Below, piece by piece: positions 32,887 to 42,067 of a stretch of 64,000 nt of DNA. Made by a program: the position numbers and the translations under genes. The stretch comes from Thioalkalivibrio halophilus (lineage in GTDB: Bacteria > Pseudomonadota > Gammaproteobacteria > Ectothiorhodospirales > Ectothiorhodospiraceae), in assembly GCF_001995255.1 (NCBI RefSeq), contig NZ_MUZR01000008.1, positions 62,001 to 126,000 of the forward strand. Direction: 5' to 3'. The notes under the pieces were generated by a model, which saw nothing but the letters and a program-made list of their open reading frames with translations, was not told the origin of the DNA and searched no databases. Within the stretch, counting starts at the first letter, position 1, and each line of letters starts with the position of its first letter.

Positions 32887-35170
32887 CCAGCCGTCCGAAG
32901 AAGATTCTGGTCGAAACCCCGGGGCCCACGACGTTGGCGGGATGGTCCTTCACGGGAGTCCGCGTTCCCTGCCACTGGCCGTCGGCTTCGTGGCAATGCT
33001 GCTGTTTGCCGGCATGTTCCTGTTGGCGGATCGCGCCTGGGAGCGGCAGCTCACGGAGCGCCATCACTCCAACCTCGCCAGCGAGGTAGCCAGCAAGCGT
33101 ACGCGCCTGGAAAGCGTGATCAACAGTCTGGTTCACGCCACCATCGGTCTTTCGGCCTATGCCGAGGCCCGGCCCGGTCTGGATGTCGAGGAATTCGAAC
33201 GCGTGGCCGAACGGCTCTATCGCCGGGATCCGGAAGTCTTCCGCTCATTGACGCTGCTGGCAGGTTCCCGCATCCATTTCGTGTATCCGCTGGAGGGCAA
33301 TCGTGAAGCCCTCGGCCTCGACGTTGCGGAGCACCCCGAACAGGGAGACTCGTTCCGTCGGGTCATGGATTCCGGACAGACGGTGGTGGCCGGGCCCTGG
33401 GAACTGGAGCAGGGCGGGGTCGGCCTGCTGGTACGCAGCCCGGTTGGAGTACCGGGCTCCGTTGACGGGGTGACGAACGGTTCGCCGTCTGCCCCCTTGT
33501 TCACGATGTCCAGCGTTGCCCTCGATTTCGAGGCGATTCTGGAGCGGGCGGGTTTCGGGCAGGGCAGCGGTCTCGTGCAGCTTGCCATAAAGGGCAGGGA
33601 CGGGACTGGCGCGCGTGGTGAGGTGTTCCATGATCCGCAGGAGATCGCGGCCGGTCCCATTGAATGGCGCCAGACGGTCAGTTTTGCCGGTGGCGAATGG
33701 GTGCTGCTGGCGCGCCCGGCGGAGGATGCCATTCCCACCGCCCGGCCACCGGCCTGGTGGGCCTTCGGGATCGTCGGTACGCTGGCCCTGGGCGGTCTCA
33801 GCTGGCGCGTGACGGGATACGTCCGCGACCGTCGTCGCCTTCTGGCGCAATATCATGCACTGGTCAGCAACCTGGAAGATGCCACGCTGGTGGTGCGGGG
33901 TACACGGTTGCTCTGGACCAATCCGGCGTTTCGCCGCGCTACCGGGCGCACCCCCGGTGTGCTCGGTACGGTTGAAGACCTTGCTCTGTTTCATCCGGAC
34001 GATATCGAAGGTCTGCCGGCCGATCTCGACTTCTCCGAAGAAGACCCGGAGCCATCCGGCCGTCAGGTCCGTGTCCTCATGGCGGATGGTCACTGGCGCT
34101 TCCATCTGCTGCGCTGGGTGCCGATCCCATGGGAGCAGGGGCAGGCCATGCTCCTCATCCTCGTGGACGTGCACGAAAACCGGATGCTGTTCGAGGCCCT
34201 TGCCCAGGCGCGCGACCTGCAGGATGCCCTGTTCGAGGCCATGCCCGGGCACGCGCTGGTCATTGGCGAAGAGGGGAGGGTATATCGCTCCTTCGGAGAT
34301 GCCTGGGCACGGGGGGAAGTCGACGCTGAGGGGCCCGGGGCGATCGTGGGCCATTGCGTGGAGGAGTTGCTGCCCGAGCCCGTGGCCCGGCAGTTTCTCG
34401 CGGTTGTAAGGCGTGCGCTCTCCGAGGGAGCCCTGCAGGAAACCGAATATCTTCTGGACCCGGGCGTTCTGCATCCGGCCGGATCGGCGGAGGGATATGC
34501 CCCGGGCGAATGCCGCGAGGACGGGCAACGCTGGTTCGAGGCCCGCGTGCGTCCCATTGCCGCGCATTTCGAAGGCCGGGCGGCGGTGGTCTGGCATGCG
34601 CTGGATGTCACGGCCCGCCGCCACCTGGAAGAGCGGCTCCAGACGCTCGCGTGGCAGGATCCACTGACCGAGGCGGCCAATCGTGCGGCGCTGGAACGCG
34701 CGTTTCCCCGCATGTCTTCCCGTGCCCGACGCCAGGGCGAGCAGCTGGCCATGATTTTCATCGATCTGGACCGTTTCAAGCCGATCAATGACCAGTACGG
34801 ACATGCGGTGGGTGACCAGCTACTGCGCAGGTTGTCCGCGGCTCTCGCGGACCAGCTGCGGGCCGAAGACCTGCTCGTGCGTCTGGGTGGCGACGAATTC
34901 CTGATACTGACGGGATCCCTCGCCTCACGGGATGAAGTGCCCCCCCTCATCGAGAGGCTCCGCGGCGTCTTCGAAACCCGATGGGAGCTGACACTGGATG
35001 ACGGTGCGCTGGTTTCGGTCGTCGTCACGGCCAGCATTGGCGTTGCGTTTCATCCGGAGCACGGCGAGAGCCTGTCCGAACTGATCGCGTCCGCCGACCG
35101 GGCGATGTACCGGGTGAAGGGGCGGGGACGCAATGCGGTGGCGTGGGTGGAGGGGGACGACGTCCGTTAA
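32882..35170 (+). CDS. CHASE-PAS-GGDEF diguanylate cyclase
   Basis: A 762-aa membrane-bound enzyme making c-di-GMP from two GTP. Helix 1 is near residues 33-55. An extracytoplasmic CHASE domain follows (VINSLVHATIGLSAYAEARP, ALGLDVAEHPEQGDSFRRVM), and helix 2 is at about 290-310. Two PAS-like regions lie at about 320-430 and 440-575. The C-terminal GGDEF domain has LGGDEFLIL, with the product-inhibition I-site RAED five residues before it, so feedback control is likely. The first ATG of the tandem repeat (32858) is an alternative start. The TAA stop lies in the TTAA that borders the MITE at 35171. Confidence 0.9.
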   Translation: MSQPSEEDSGRNPGAHDVGGMVLHGSPRSLPLAVGFVAMLLFAGMFLLADRAWERQLTERHHSNLASEVASKRTRLESVINSLVHATIGLSAYAEARPGLDVEEFERVAERLYRRDPEVFRSLTLLAGSRIHFVYPLEGNREALGLDVAEHPEQGDSFRRVMDSGQTVVAGPWELEQGGVGLLVRSPVGVPGSVDGVTNGSPSAPLFTMSSVALDFEAILERAGFGQGSGLVQLAIKGRDGTGARGEVFHDPQEIAAGPIEWRQTVSFAGGEWVLLARPAEDAIPTARPPAWWAFGIVGTLALGGLSWRVTGYVRDRRRLLAQYHALVSNLEDATLVVRGTRLLWTNPAFRRATGRTPGVLGTVEDLALFHPDDIEGLPADLDFSEEDPEPSGRQVRVLMADGHWRFHLLRWVPIPWEQGQAMLLILVDVHENRMLFEALAQARDLQDALFEAMPGHALVIGEEGRVYRSFGDAWARGEVDAEGPGAIVGHCVEELLPEPVARQFLAVVRRALSEGALQETEYLLDPGVLHPAGSAEGYAPGECREDGQRWFEARVRPIAAHFEGRAAVVWHALDVTARRHLEERLQTLAWQDPLTEAANRAALERAFPRMSSRARRQGEQLAMIFIDLDRFKPINDQYGHAVGDQLLRRLSAALADQLRAEDLLVRLGGDEFLILTGSLASRDEVPPLIERLRGVFETRWELTLDDGALVSVVVTASIGVAFHPEHGESLSELIASADRAMYRVKGRGRNAVAWVEGDDVR

Positions 35171-35315
35171 GGAAACACTGATCGGGGTTGGCACTCCCGG
35201 TTCCCCGATCCTGCGTTGCGTCGCTTGCAGGCGGAGTCACTACCCGCTGCGCGACGCGCCTTGTCTCGGAAAACCCGGGGAACCACCGCCAGCGTGCACA
35301 TGGATCAGCGTTTCC
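35171..35315. mobile_element. 145-bp MITE-like element flanked by TTAA target duplication
   Basis: Terminal inverted repeats are GGAAACACTGATC (35171-35183) and GATCAGCGTTTCC (35303-35315), 12 of 13 matching. Directly outside each end is TTAA (35167-35170 and 35316-35319), consistent with a 4-bp target-site duplication. An internal hairpin GATCGGGG...CCCCGATC lies at 35180-35210. No open reading frame of significance is inside, so it would be non-autonomous; no matching transposase is in the window. Removing the element and one TTAA joins the two flanking genes tail to tail at one TTAA. Confidence 0.75.
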
Positions 35316-37166
35316 TTAACCCGGACCCTTGTCCAGGCGCCGCGGTGAAAGGCGCCGCGCCACGGCCTTTTCAACGGGTTCCGGCAGGTCCACCAGCCGG
35401 TCGGCGGCCAGTTCACCGCTGATCGGGGCATACAGCAGCCCACGGGAGCCGTGCCCGAGCGTCAGCATCACCCGGCCGCGCGCGTCCATGCTGGATGCTC
35501 CCACTAGCGGCAGACGGTCCCGGTAGACGGCGCGGATCCCGGTCCAGCGTTCCATGATGCGGGCATCCTCCGGAGACGGCATCCCCGGTACCCATGCCAG
35601 GTGCCTCAGGTTGTGATGGTCGTCTTCGATAGTCGGTTCGGGCGGGAGGGACGGATCATCGGGCAGGCCGTCATGGCGATAGGTTGCGCCGATCCAGTGG
35701 TCGTCCGTGTCCTGGCGTATCCAGTAGCCCTGGCCGGTGCGCACCCGGAAATCGCGACTTGCCAGCGGGTAACGCAGACGGGTCATCTGTCCGCCAACGG
35801 TGTCGAGCCGTGCCTGTTCGGGACAAAGGGGCACGCCAGCCGTGGCGATGACGACGGCGTGGAACGTCGTGCTTGTTGCCGGATCCCCGTCGAACTCCAG
35901 CAGCACTTCGTCGGGTCCGGGCCGGATCTCCCTGACCCGGTAGCGTTCCACTGCCGGGAGAGCGCCGGCCAGGCCGCGACAGAGGGCGCTCATGTTGACC
36001 GCTCGTCCGCCGGGGTAGTCCAGAACCGGGCCCGGGGCGCCGGCAGGGGTGGTGGCGGCGGGATCGAACAGATACCCGCTCTCGGCCGGATCGCGCGCAC
36101 GCAGGCGCTGCACGCGCTTGCGCGCATGCCCCGAAATACCATGGAAGGCGACGCTGTCTCCCAGCAGGACCTCGGATTCATCGCCGTTCAGCCCTTCGGC
36201 GGCACGCTTGATCAGCGCATGCGTATGCCGCATCCCGGTCAGGGCGAGGGCATTGAGCCCGGCGTCGTCGGGCAGCAGGTGGGGCAGAAGCACCGCCGCG
36301 GGGTTACCGGAGGCTCCGCCGCCGGGACCGGCGGGATCGAACAGGTGGACGTTGCAGCCGCGGTCCTGCAGGGCGAGGGCGGCCGAGAGCCCGGCAATAC
36401 CCGCGCCGATGACCGCCACGCGCTCGGGCCGCGGGCGACCTTCCGGGTCGCTTGCGGGTTTGCTGTCGCCGAAATGACCGCACAGCCGTTCGCGTTTCCG
36501 GCCATGGCCGGGTTCCCGCCGCACGGTGAAGCCCGCCGCTTCCAGGTCCCGCCGCACCTGTCCGGCCGCTGCATAGGTTCCAAAGGTGGTGCCGGGCCGG
36601 GAGATCCGCGCCATTTGACGGAACACGCCAATATTCCACAGGCCGGGGTTGCGACGCGGTGCAAATCCGTCCAGGTACCAGGCATCCACGCCGGCATTCA
36701 GCTGCGGGAGGGTGACGGCCGCATCACCGAACACCAGGGTCAGGACTGCTCGTGCCTGCGGGAAATGGATCCGGTGCAGGCCGGTTACCGGAGGCGGGTA
36801 ACCGCTGCGCAGACGCTCGGCGTCAGGTCCGTCCAGCCCCAGCATCCGATGTGCGCGGTCGAGGTCGTCGGGGTGCAGGGGGCGTGATTCAAAGCCGATC
36901 AGGGACAGGAAGCCGTCGGGCTGCGCCCGCGAGCGCCACTCCCGCAGTGTCAGAAGGGCGTTGAGACCGGTGCCGAAGCCGGTCTCGGCGACCGCAAGTC
37001 GGGCGCCGGGCCGGGCAAAACGCCGCGGAAGGTCGTTGGCCTCGAGAAAGACTTCGTGCGCTTCCTCGAGCGGCGCGTCCGAGCCGAAATAGCCGTCGCC
37101 GAACTCGGGAGAGACGGGCTGTCCGTCCCTCCATTCGAGACGTGCAAAGGCCAGTGCTTCGGGCAA
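35316..37166 (-). CDS. mnmC: Bifunctional tRNA mnm5s2U34 biosynthesis protein MnmC
   Basis: 616 aa. The N-terminal MnmC2 methyltransferase domain has SAM motif AVAETGFGTGLNALLTLREW and product pocket VDAWYLDGFAPRRNPGLW. The C-terminal FAD-dependent MnmC1 domain has VAVIGAGIAGLSAALALQDRG. Together they convert cmnm5U to mnm5U at the wobble base. MnmA, which thiolates the same base, is encoded at 55.5 kb. The start is TTG at 37166, set by the family N-terminus (RLEWRDGQPVSPEFGDGYFG); its ribosome-binding site is weak. The stop TAA lies in the TTAA bordering the MITE. Confidence 0.91.
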   Translation of the reverse strand: MPEALAFARLEWRDGQPVSPEFGDGYFGSDAPLEEAHEVFLEANDLPRRFARPGARLAVAETGFGTGLNALLTLREWRSRAQPDGFLSLIGFESRPLHPDDLDRAHRMLGLDGPDAERLRSGYPPPVTGLHRIHFPQARAVLTLVFGDAAVTLPQLNAGVDAWYLDGFAPRRNPGLWNIGVFRQMARISRPGTTFGTYAAAGQVRRDLEAAGFTVRREPGHGRKRERLCGHFGDSKPASDPEGRPRPERVAVIGAGIAGLSAALALQDRGCNVHLFDPAGPGGGASGNPAAVLLPHLLPDDAGLNALALTGMRHTHALIKRAAEGLNGDESEVLLGDSVAFHGISGHARKRVQRLRARDPAESGYLFDPAATTPAGAPGPVLDYPGGRAVNMSALCRGLAGALPAVERYRVREIRPGPDEVLLEFDGDPATSTTFHAVVIATAGVPLCPEQARLDTVGGQMTRLRYPLASRDFRVRTGQGYWIRQDTDDHWIGATYRHDGLPDDPSLPPEPTIEDDHHNLRHLAWVPGMPSPEDARIMERWTGIRAVYRDRLPLVGASSMDARGRVMLTLGHGSRGLLYAPISGELAADRLVDLPEPVEKAVARRLSPRRLDKGPG

Positions 37167-37189
37167 CGGCGGGAGCGGCGGGCTGGTTC

Positions 37190-38719
37190 TTACTGCCCGG
37201 CGAGTTCGCTGAACGGCCGCAGAGCGACCTGTTCGCCGCGCTGCCCGTTCTCCAGCTGCGCGAACAGGACTTCGCCGATCTCGCGAAACTGCTCGAGGTC
37301 TTCGCCTTCGAGCGAGTCGCTCTCGGGCAACGCCACTCGCATCGGATCCTTCGGCCGTCCCTTTACGTGCACCTCGTAGTGCAGGTGCGGGCCGGTACTG
37401 CGTCCGGTGTTGCCCGACAGGGCGATGCGATCGCCCCGCTCGACATCATCCCCCGGGCTGACCAGGGCACGGTCCAGATGGAGATAGCGCGTGGAGTAGC
37501 CCTGCCCGTGCGCGATCACGATGAAGCGACCGGCATACCGGTCGTGCTCGACGCGCGTGACTCGACCATCCGCCGGTGCCTGAATGGAGGTCCCCACCGG
37601 CATGGCGAAGTCCGTTCCGTGGTGCGGAGCGACCCGGCCGGTAACCGGGTGCCGTCGCTGCGGATCGAAGCCCGAGCTGATGCGGTAGTTGCCGGAGAAG
37701 GGGCGGCGGTCGAACGGCGGCAGCAGGCTTTCGCCGTCCGGGCGATAGAAGCGTCCGTTGACGTTGCGCGCGGCTTCCTCCTGAATCCGCTCGCCGTTGT
37801 AGTCGAACGCCAGCAGTCTCAGGTTTTGCGGCGTGTCCTCGCCGACGACGGTCTCCTGTTCCACCAGCAGGGTGAATTCATCGCCGGCGCGTGCGTTCAG
37901 GCGCACCGGCAGGTGGCGGTCCATCAGCACGGCGATCGCCGCGGCTGCCCGCGAGGACAGTTCGGTCTGGCGAGAAAGGGCCGCGGAAATCGAGCCGTCG
38001 ATCTCGGCGCTGATGATCAGGTGCGAGGTCTCGCGGGCATTCTCGACCTCATGGCGGTCAAAGTCCCAGCCGTCCTCCTCGCGGACCCATTCGTAGCCCG
38101 AGGCGCTGTCGGTCCACAGCCGCATCCGGGTCAGGTAGCCTTCGTCGTCCACTTGCCACTCGATCTCCTGGCCCGGGCGGACACGGTTCAGGATGTCGGC
38201 ATTTTCGTCGTCGTCCAGCAGGCGATAAAGCGTGGCCAGCGGCAGATCCCATTCCTGTTCCCACAGCCCGGAGAGGCGCTCGTTGCGATCCAGGGTGTGC
38301 GAATTCCAGTCCGAGTGGCCGAGTTCGGCCGTTGCGGAGGGCTCGTCGTCATCCAGGTCAAAGGTTTCGTACGAAGTGGCCCCGGTCGTCGGCTCGCTGG
38401 CCGACGGCGGCTCTCCGGCATCCCGCTCCGGTTCGAACGCGAATGCCACCGTGCGGGTGTCCCCCGGCGGAACCGCGCCGCCCACCGCGGGCACCGGTTC
38501 GGCCACCGAGGCCTGGCTCCAGTCGGCACGGGTCCCCGTGTCCCGAGACCCGGAACCGTTGTACGGCGACCCGGAGTCCGCGGTCGAGAGTGGCGCGATC
38601 TGCAGGGGCTGTTCCGTTTCCTGTGGCTTGGAGGCGAGGACCAGGCCGGAACCCACTGCGAGGGCGAGGCCGGCGGTTCCCACGATGACCGAAGACGTGA
38701 TCCTGCGCTGACCGTTCAT
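37190..38719 (-). CDS. M23-family peptidoglycan DD-metalloendopeptidase (MepM-like)
   Basis: 509 aa. A membrane helix near residues 10-30 anchors the protein. An acidic linker follows, then a LysM/OapA-like segment (LPLATLYRLLDDDENADILNRVRPGQEIEW). The C-terminal M23 domain has zinc ligands in HHGTDFAMP and GPHLHYEVHV, and the family block GRVAPHHGTDF...ALSGNTGRSTG. E. coli MepM cuts D-Ala-mDAP crosslinks so new murein can be inserted. The ATG at 38719 fits a promoter just upstream. An ATG at 38827 would overlap the permease stop as ATGA and add 36 basic residues; I cannot exclude it. Confidence 0.88.
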   Translation of the reverse strand: MNGQRRITSSVIVGTAGLALAVGSGLVLASKPQETEQPLQIAPLSTADSGSPYNGSGSRDTGTRADWSQASVAEPVPAVGGAVPPGDTRTVAFAFEPERDAGEPPSASEPTTGATSYETFDLDDDEPSATAELGHSDWNSHTLDRNERLSGLWEQEWDLPLATLYRLLDDDENADILNRVRPGQEIEWQVDDEGYLTRMRLWTDSASGYEWVREEDGWDFDRHEVENARETSHLIISAEIDGSISAALSRQTELSSRAAAAIAVLMDRHLPVRLNARAGDEFTLLVEQETVVGEDTPQNLRLLAFDYNGERIQEEAARNVNGRFYRPDGESLLPPFDRRPFSGNYRISSGFDPQRRHPVTGRVAPHHGTDFAMPVGTSIQAPADGRVTRVEHDRYAGRFIVIAHGQGYSTRYLHLDRALVSPGDDVERGDRIALSGNTGRSTGPHLHYEVHVKGRPKDPMRVALPESDSLEGEDLEQFREIGEVLFAQLENGQRGEQVALRPFSELAGQ

Positions 38720-38746
38720 GGACGTGGTTCCGTTGGGCGTTGCCGA

Positions 38747-38774
38747 TTTATACCACGTTTGGCCGCGATGTGAA
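38747..38774 (-). promoter_or_regulatory. Promoter of the M23 peptidase gene
   Basis: On the minus strand TTCACA (38774-38769) and TATAAA (38752-38747) are 16 bases apart. The predicted start leaves a leader of about 20 bases to the ATG at 38719. This supports the shorter start of the peptidase. Confidence 0.55.
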
Positions 38775-38823
38775 CCACCCTCACGGATACGCCGATTCTC
38801 GCGGTGCCGTCGCTTGAATGTCT

Positions 38824-39606
38824 TCATGAGCGAATGCCCGTTCCCCGATTCAGAAGCCACAGTGCCAGACCATAGAGCACAATGATGAACATCGCGATGA
38901 TGGCAAAGGATGCGATCACGGGAAAGTCACTGGTTCCCAGACTGCCGTAACGAAAGGCGTCCACCATGTAAAAGATCGGGTTCAGCATGGACGCGCCCTG
39001 CCAGAAATCGGGCAGCAGGCTGATTGAATAGAAGACGCCTCCGAGGTAGGTCAGAGGGGTTAGAACGAACGTTGGAATCAGCGCGATATCGTCGAAAGTT
39101 CGTGCGAAGACTCCATTGATCAGCCCGGCCAGTGCGAACAGGATGGAAGTCAAAAGGACGACCAGCAGCATCACGATCGGGTTGTGCACGCTCAGGGGCG
39201 AAAAGAACAGCGAGACAATCAGAACGGCCACGCCCACGGTGAGCCCGCGTGCTACGCCGCCGAATATGAAGCCCAGGATGATGACGCTGTTGGGGATCGG
39301 CGAGACCAACAGCTCCTCGATATGACGCTGAAACTTTGAACCAAAAAATGATGATACGACGTTGGAATAGCTGTTGGTGATCACCGCCAGCATGATCAGC
39401 CCGGGAACGATGAAGTCCATGTAGCGAAAGCCTTCCATTTCGCCAATGCGTTCGCCGATCAGGCCGCCGAAGATGATGAAGTACAGCGCGGTGGTGACGA
39501 CCGGGGGCAGAACGGTCTGCACCCAGATTCTGGCAAAACGCAGTATTTCCTTGATTGCGATGGTGCGCAGGGCGGTGCCCCACAACCGGAGATCCGCGCG
39601 GGTCAT
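38824..39606 (-). CDS. ABC-2 type transporter permease (YadH-like)
   Basis: A 260-aa inner-membrane permease with six helices. TIAIKEILRFARIWVQTVLPP, GFRYMDFIVPGLIMLAVITNSYSNVVSSFFGSKFQRHIEELLVSP and LTPLTYLGGVFYSISLLPDFW match E. coli YadH. It pairs with the ATPase upstream, whose stop overlaps this ATG by four bases (ATGA). Codon usage is less GC-rich than the neighbours (several ATT, TTT and AAA codons), which is notable but not proof of transfer. The substrate is unknown. Confidence 0.88.
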   Translation of the reverse strand: MTRADLRLWGTALRTIAIKEILRFARIWVQTVLPPVVTTALYFIIFGGLIGERIGEMEGFRYMDFIVPGLIMLAVITNSYSNVVSSFFGSKFQRHIEELLVSPIPNSVIILGFIFGGVARGLTVGVAVLIVSLFFSPLSVHNPIVMLLVVLLTSILFALAGLINGVFARTFDDIALIPTFVLTPLTYLGGVFYSISLLPDFWQGASMLNPIFYMVDAFRYGSLGTSDFPVIASFAIIAMFIIVLYGLALWLLNRGTGIRS

Positions 39607-40580
39607 GCCTGGCCCTCCTGCTGCTCGGTGGCTCCGTCGCCGCCGGGTGTCAGCGGGCTGCGGGTGGCCTCGTTCTGGGTCATGCGGACAAAGAGCTCTT
39701 CCAGACGATTCGCCTTGTTCCGCATGCTCTGGACCCGGATCCCCTGGTTATCAAGGAGCTGGAACAGATCGTTCAGGTTCTGGTTGGAGTGGATTTCGGC
39801 CTCCAGGGTCAGCTCGTCGATGCGTCGCAGCGGGATCGGGCCGCCCTCCGGTACCGCCAGTGGGGGTTCCACCAGGTCCAGGACCATGGTCTCGGTCTCG
39901 AGCTTGGCCAGCAGCTGCTTCATCGTGGTGTTCTCGATGATGCGCCCGTCGTCGATGATCGCGATGTTGCGGCAGAGCGATTCGGCTTCCTCGAGATAGT
40001 GGGTGGTCAGGATGATGCTCCGGCCGTCGTCGTTGATCTTCTGCAGGAAGTCCCACATGGAGCGCCGCAATTCGATGTCGACCCCGGCGGTGGGTTCGTC
40101 GAGGATCAGCAGCCGCGGTTCGTGCACCAGGGCGCGGGCGATCATCAGGCGGCGTTTCATGCCGCCGGAGAGCGTGCGGGCCATGTTCTCGCGCTTGTCC
40201 CACAGGCCCAGTTCGTTGAGATAGTGGCCGGCGCGGTCCCAGGCCTCGCGGCGGGGAATGCCGTAGTAGCCGGCCTGGTTGACGACGATTTCGCCCACCG
40301 GTTCGAACTGGTTGAAATTGAACTCCTGCGGGACCAGACCGATCGAGCGCTTTACGCCCTGGGGATCCCGGTCGAGGTCGTGGCCGAACACCCGGACTTC
40401 CCCGGCCGTCTTGTTCACGAGCGAGGTGATGATGCCGATGGTGGTGGACTTGCCGGCGCCATTGGGCCCGAGCAGGGCGAAAAAGCTGCCGGGGGAGACC
40501 TCGAGATCGATTCCCTTGAGGGCTACGAAGCCGTTGTTGTAGGTCTTGCGCAGCCCGCGGATTTCCAGTGCTGGCGTCAT
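39603..40580 (-). CDS. ABC transporter ATP-binding protein (YadG-like)
   Basis: A 325-aa ATPase. Walker A is GPNGAGKSTT, signature LSGGMKRRLM, Walker B RLLILDEPTAGVDIE, switch His LTTHYLEEAESL. The motif FGHDLDRDPQGVKRSIGLVPQEFNFNQFE is typical of YadG. Together with the YadH-like permease it forms a two-component exporter. The ATG at 40580 faces the divergent aminopeptidase gene across about 90 bases. Confidence 0.89.
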   Translation of the reverse strand: MTPALEIRGLRKTYNNGFVALKGIDLEVSPGSFFALLGPNGAGKSTTIGIITSLVNKTAGEVRVFGHDLDRDPQGVKRSIGLVPQEFNFNQFEPVGEIVVNQAGYYGIPRREAWDRAGHYLNELGLWDKRENMARTLSGGMKRRLMIARALVHEPRLLILDEPTAGVDIELRRSMWDFLQKINDDGRSIILTTHYLEEAESLCRNIAIIDDGRIIENTTMKQLLAKLETETMVLDLVEPPLAVPEGGPIPLRRIDELTLEAEIHSNQNLNDLFQLLDNQGIRVQSMRNKANRLEELFVRMTQNEATRSPLTPGGDGATEQQEGQA

Positions 40581-40672
40581 GGCACGTTCCCTGTCGGTCG
40601 GTGGGGGCCGGGCGTCCCGGCCGCAGGTGGCGTTATTATGGGGCCTTTGCCGTGCTGATGAGGAAGCCCCCA

Positions 40673-42067
40673 GTGGAATCCGTTTTTGTTGATGAGTCGC
40701 CCGCCGCTGTTGAACTGATCCCGGTGACGCCGGAGTCCCTGCATGCCGCGCTGGAGGGGCGGCCCGCGCGCTATGCGCGCTGGGCGCGGGCGACGGGTTT
40801 TACCGGCGAGGCCGGAGGTGTTCTGCAGATCGCCGGGGACCAGGGTGAGCTGGAAGCGGTCCTGGTCGGCTACGACGTCGACCAGCCCCTGTGGATGCTC
40901 GCCGCGGCGGCGGGGTCCCTGCCGGGGGGAGATTATCGCCTGCAGGAGGCGGGACTGACAGCGGAGGCAATCGAACGGGCGGCGGTCGGCTGGGGGCTGG
41001 GAAGTTATCGCTTTCGCCGATATCGCAGCGAGCCACCGACCGACGACACGCCGGTGCGGCTGATCTGGCCGGACGGGGTGAATCGGGAGCGGGTCACATC
41101 CATGGTGGCGGCGATCGGCCACACCCGCGATCTGATCAATACGGCCCCGGCCGATCTGATGCCGGGCGAACTGGCGGCGGAGGCCGAGGATCTGGCCGAA
41201 CGTCACGGCGGAGCCGCCCGGGTGGTGGCGGATCCCGATGAGGTGGCCCGGGACTGGCCATGCATCCATGCCGTAGGGCGCGCCAGCGAACACCACCCGC
41301 GGGTGATCGAGCTGACCTGGGGGCCGGAGGATGCCCCGCCGGTGGTACTGGTGGGCAAGGGGGTCTGTTTCGATTCGGGCGGTCTGAACATCAAGCCCGA
41401 CAGTGCGATGCGGCAGATGAAGAAGGACATGGGCGGTGCGGCCACGGCGCTGGGGCTGGCCGACCTGATCATGCGGGCCGGACTTGCAGTCCGCCTGACG
41501 GTCCTGATCGGGGCGGTGGAGAATGCGGTGGGTTCGCGTTCCTTCCGTCCGGGCGATGTCCTGAGCACGCGCAGCGGGCGTACCGTGGAGATCGACAATA
41601 CCGATGCCGAGGGCCGCCTGGTGCTGGCCGATCTGCTGGACCGCGCGGGCGAACTGGAGCCGGCCCTGGTGGTGGATTTCGCGACCCTGACCGGTGCGGC
41701 GCGGGTGGCCGTGGGGCACGAGATCGCCGCGTTCTTCGCCAGCGACGACGCCTGGGCGGCCGCCCTGGAAGAGCCGGCACGGGCGTGGGACGATCCGGTC
41801 TGGCGGCTGCCGCTGCATGCGCCGTACCGGCACATGCTGGAGAGCGACGTGGCCGACGTGGTCAACGCCAGTTCGGGCGGGCAGGCCGGGGCGATCACCG
41901 CGGCGCTGTTCCTGCAGGATTTCGTGCCGGCCGAAACGCCCTGGCTGCATTTCGACATCATGGCCTTCAACACCCGCGCACGCCCGGGCCGGCCGAAGGG
42001 TGGCGAGGCGATGGGGCTGCGGGCGGTGTTCGCGGCGCTGGAGGCCCGTTTCGGTCGGGTCAGATGA
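40673..42067 (+). CDS. M17-family leucyl aminopeptidase-like protein
   Basis: 464 aa. The C-terminal catalytic domain has VVLVGKGVCFDSGGLNIKP (metal-binding Lys and Asp), KDMGGAATALGLADLIM and the family signature NTDAEGRLVLADLL. The N-terminal domain is divergent from PepA. It should release N-terminal residues from peptides using two metal ions. I set the start at GTG 40673, preceded by AGGAAG at six bases; an ATG at 40658 is an alternative. A TATTAT hexamer at 40634 may be its -10. Its last eight bases overlap the end of the converging gdh gene. Confidence 0.87.
   Translation: MESVFVDESPAAVELIPVTPESLHAALEGRPARYARWARATGFTGEAGGVLQIAGDQGELEAVLVGYDVDQPLWMLAAAAGSLPGGDYRLQEAGLTAEAIERAAVGWGLGSYRFRRYRSEPPTDDTPVRLIWPDGVNRERVTSMVAAIGHTRDLINTAPADLMPGELAAEAEDLAERHGGAARVVADPDEVARDWPCIHAVGRASEHHPRVIELTWGPEDAPPVVLVGKGVCFDSGGLNIKPDSAMRQMKKDMGGAATALGLADLIMRAGLAVRLTVLIGAVENAVGSRSFRPGDVLSTRSGRTVEIDNTDAEGRLVLADLLDRAGELEPALVVDFATLTGAARVAVGHEIAAFFASDDAWAAALEEPARAWDDPVWRLPLHAPYRHMLESDVADVVNASSGGQAGAITAALFLQDFVPAETPWLHFDIMAFNTRARPGRPKGGEAMGLRAVFAALEARFGRVR

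Noticed and set aside
38824-40580. YadGH-like exporter as a recent horizontal acquisition
   Set aside because: The permease has somewhat lower GC codons, but the ATPase does not, and no repeats or mobility genes flank the pair. Hydrophobic proteins often show this bias.
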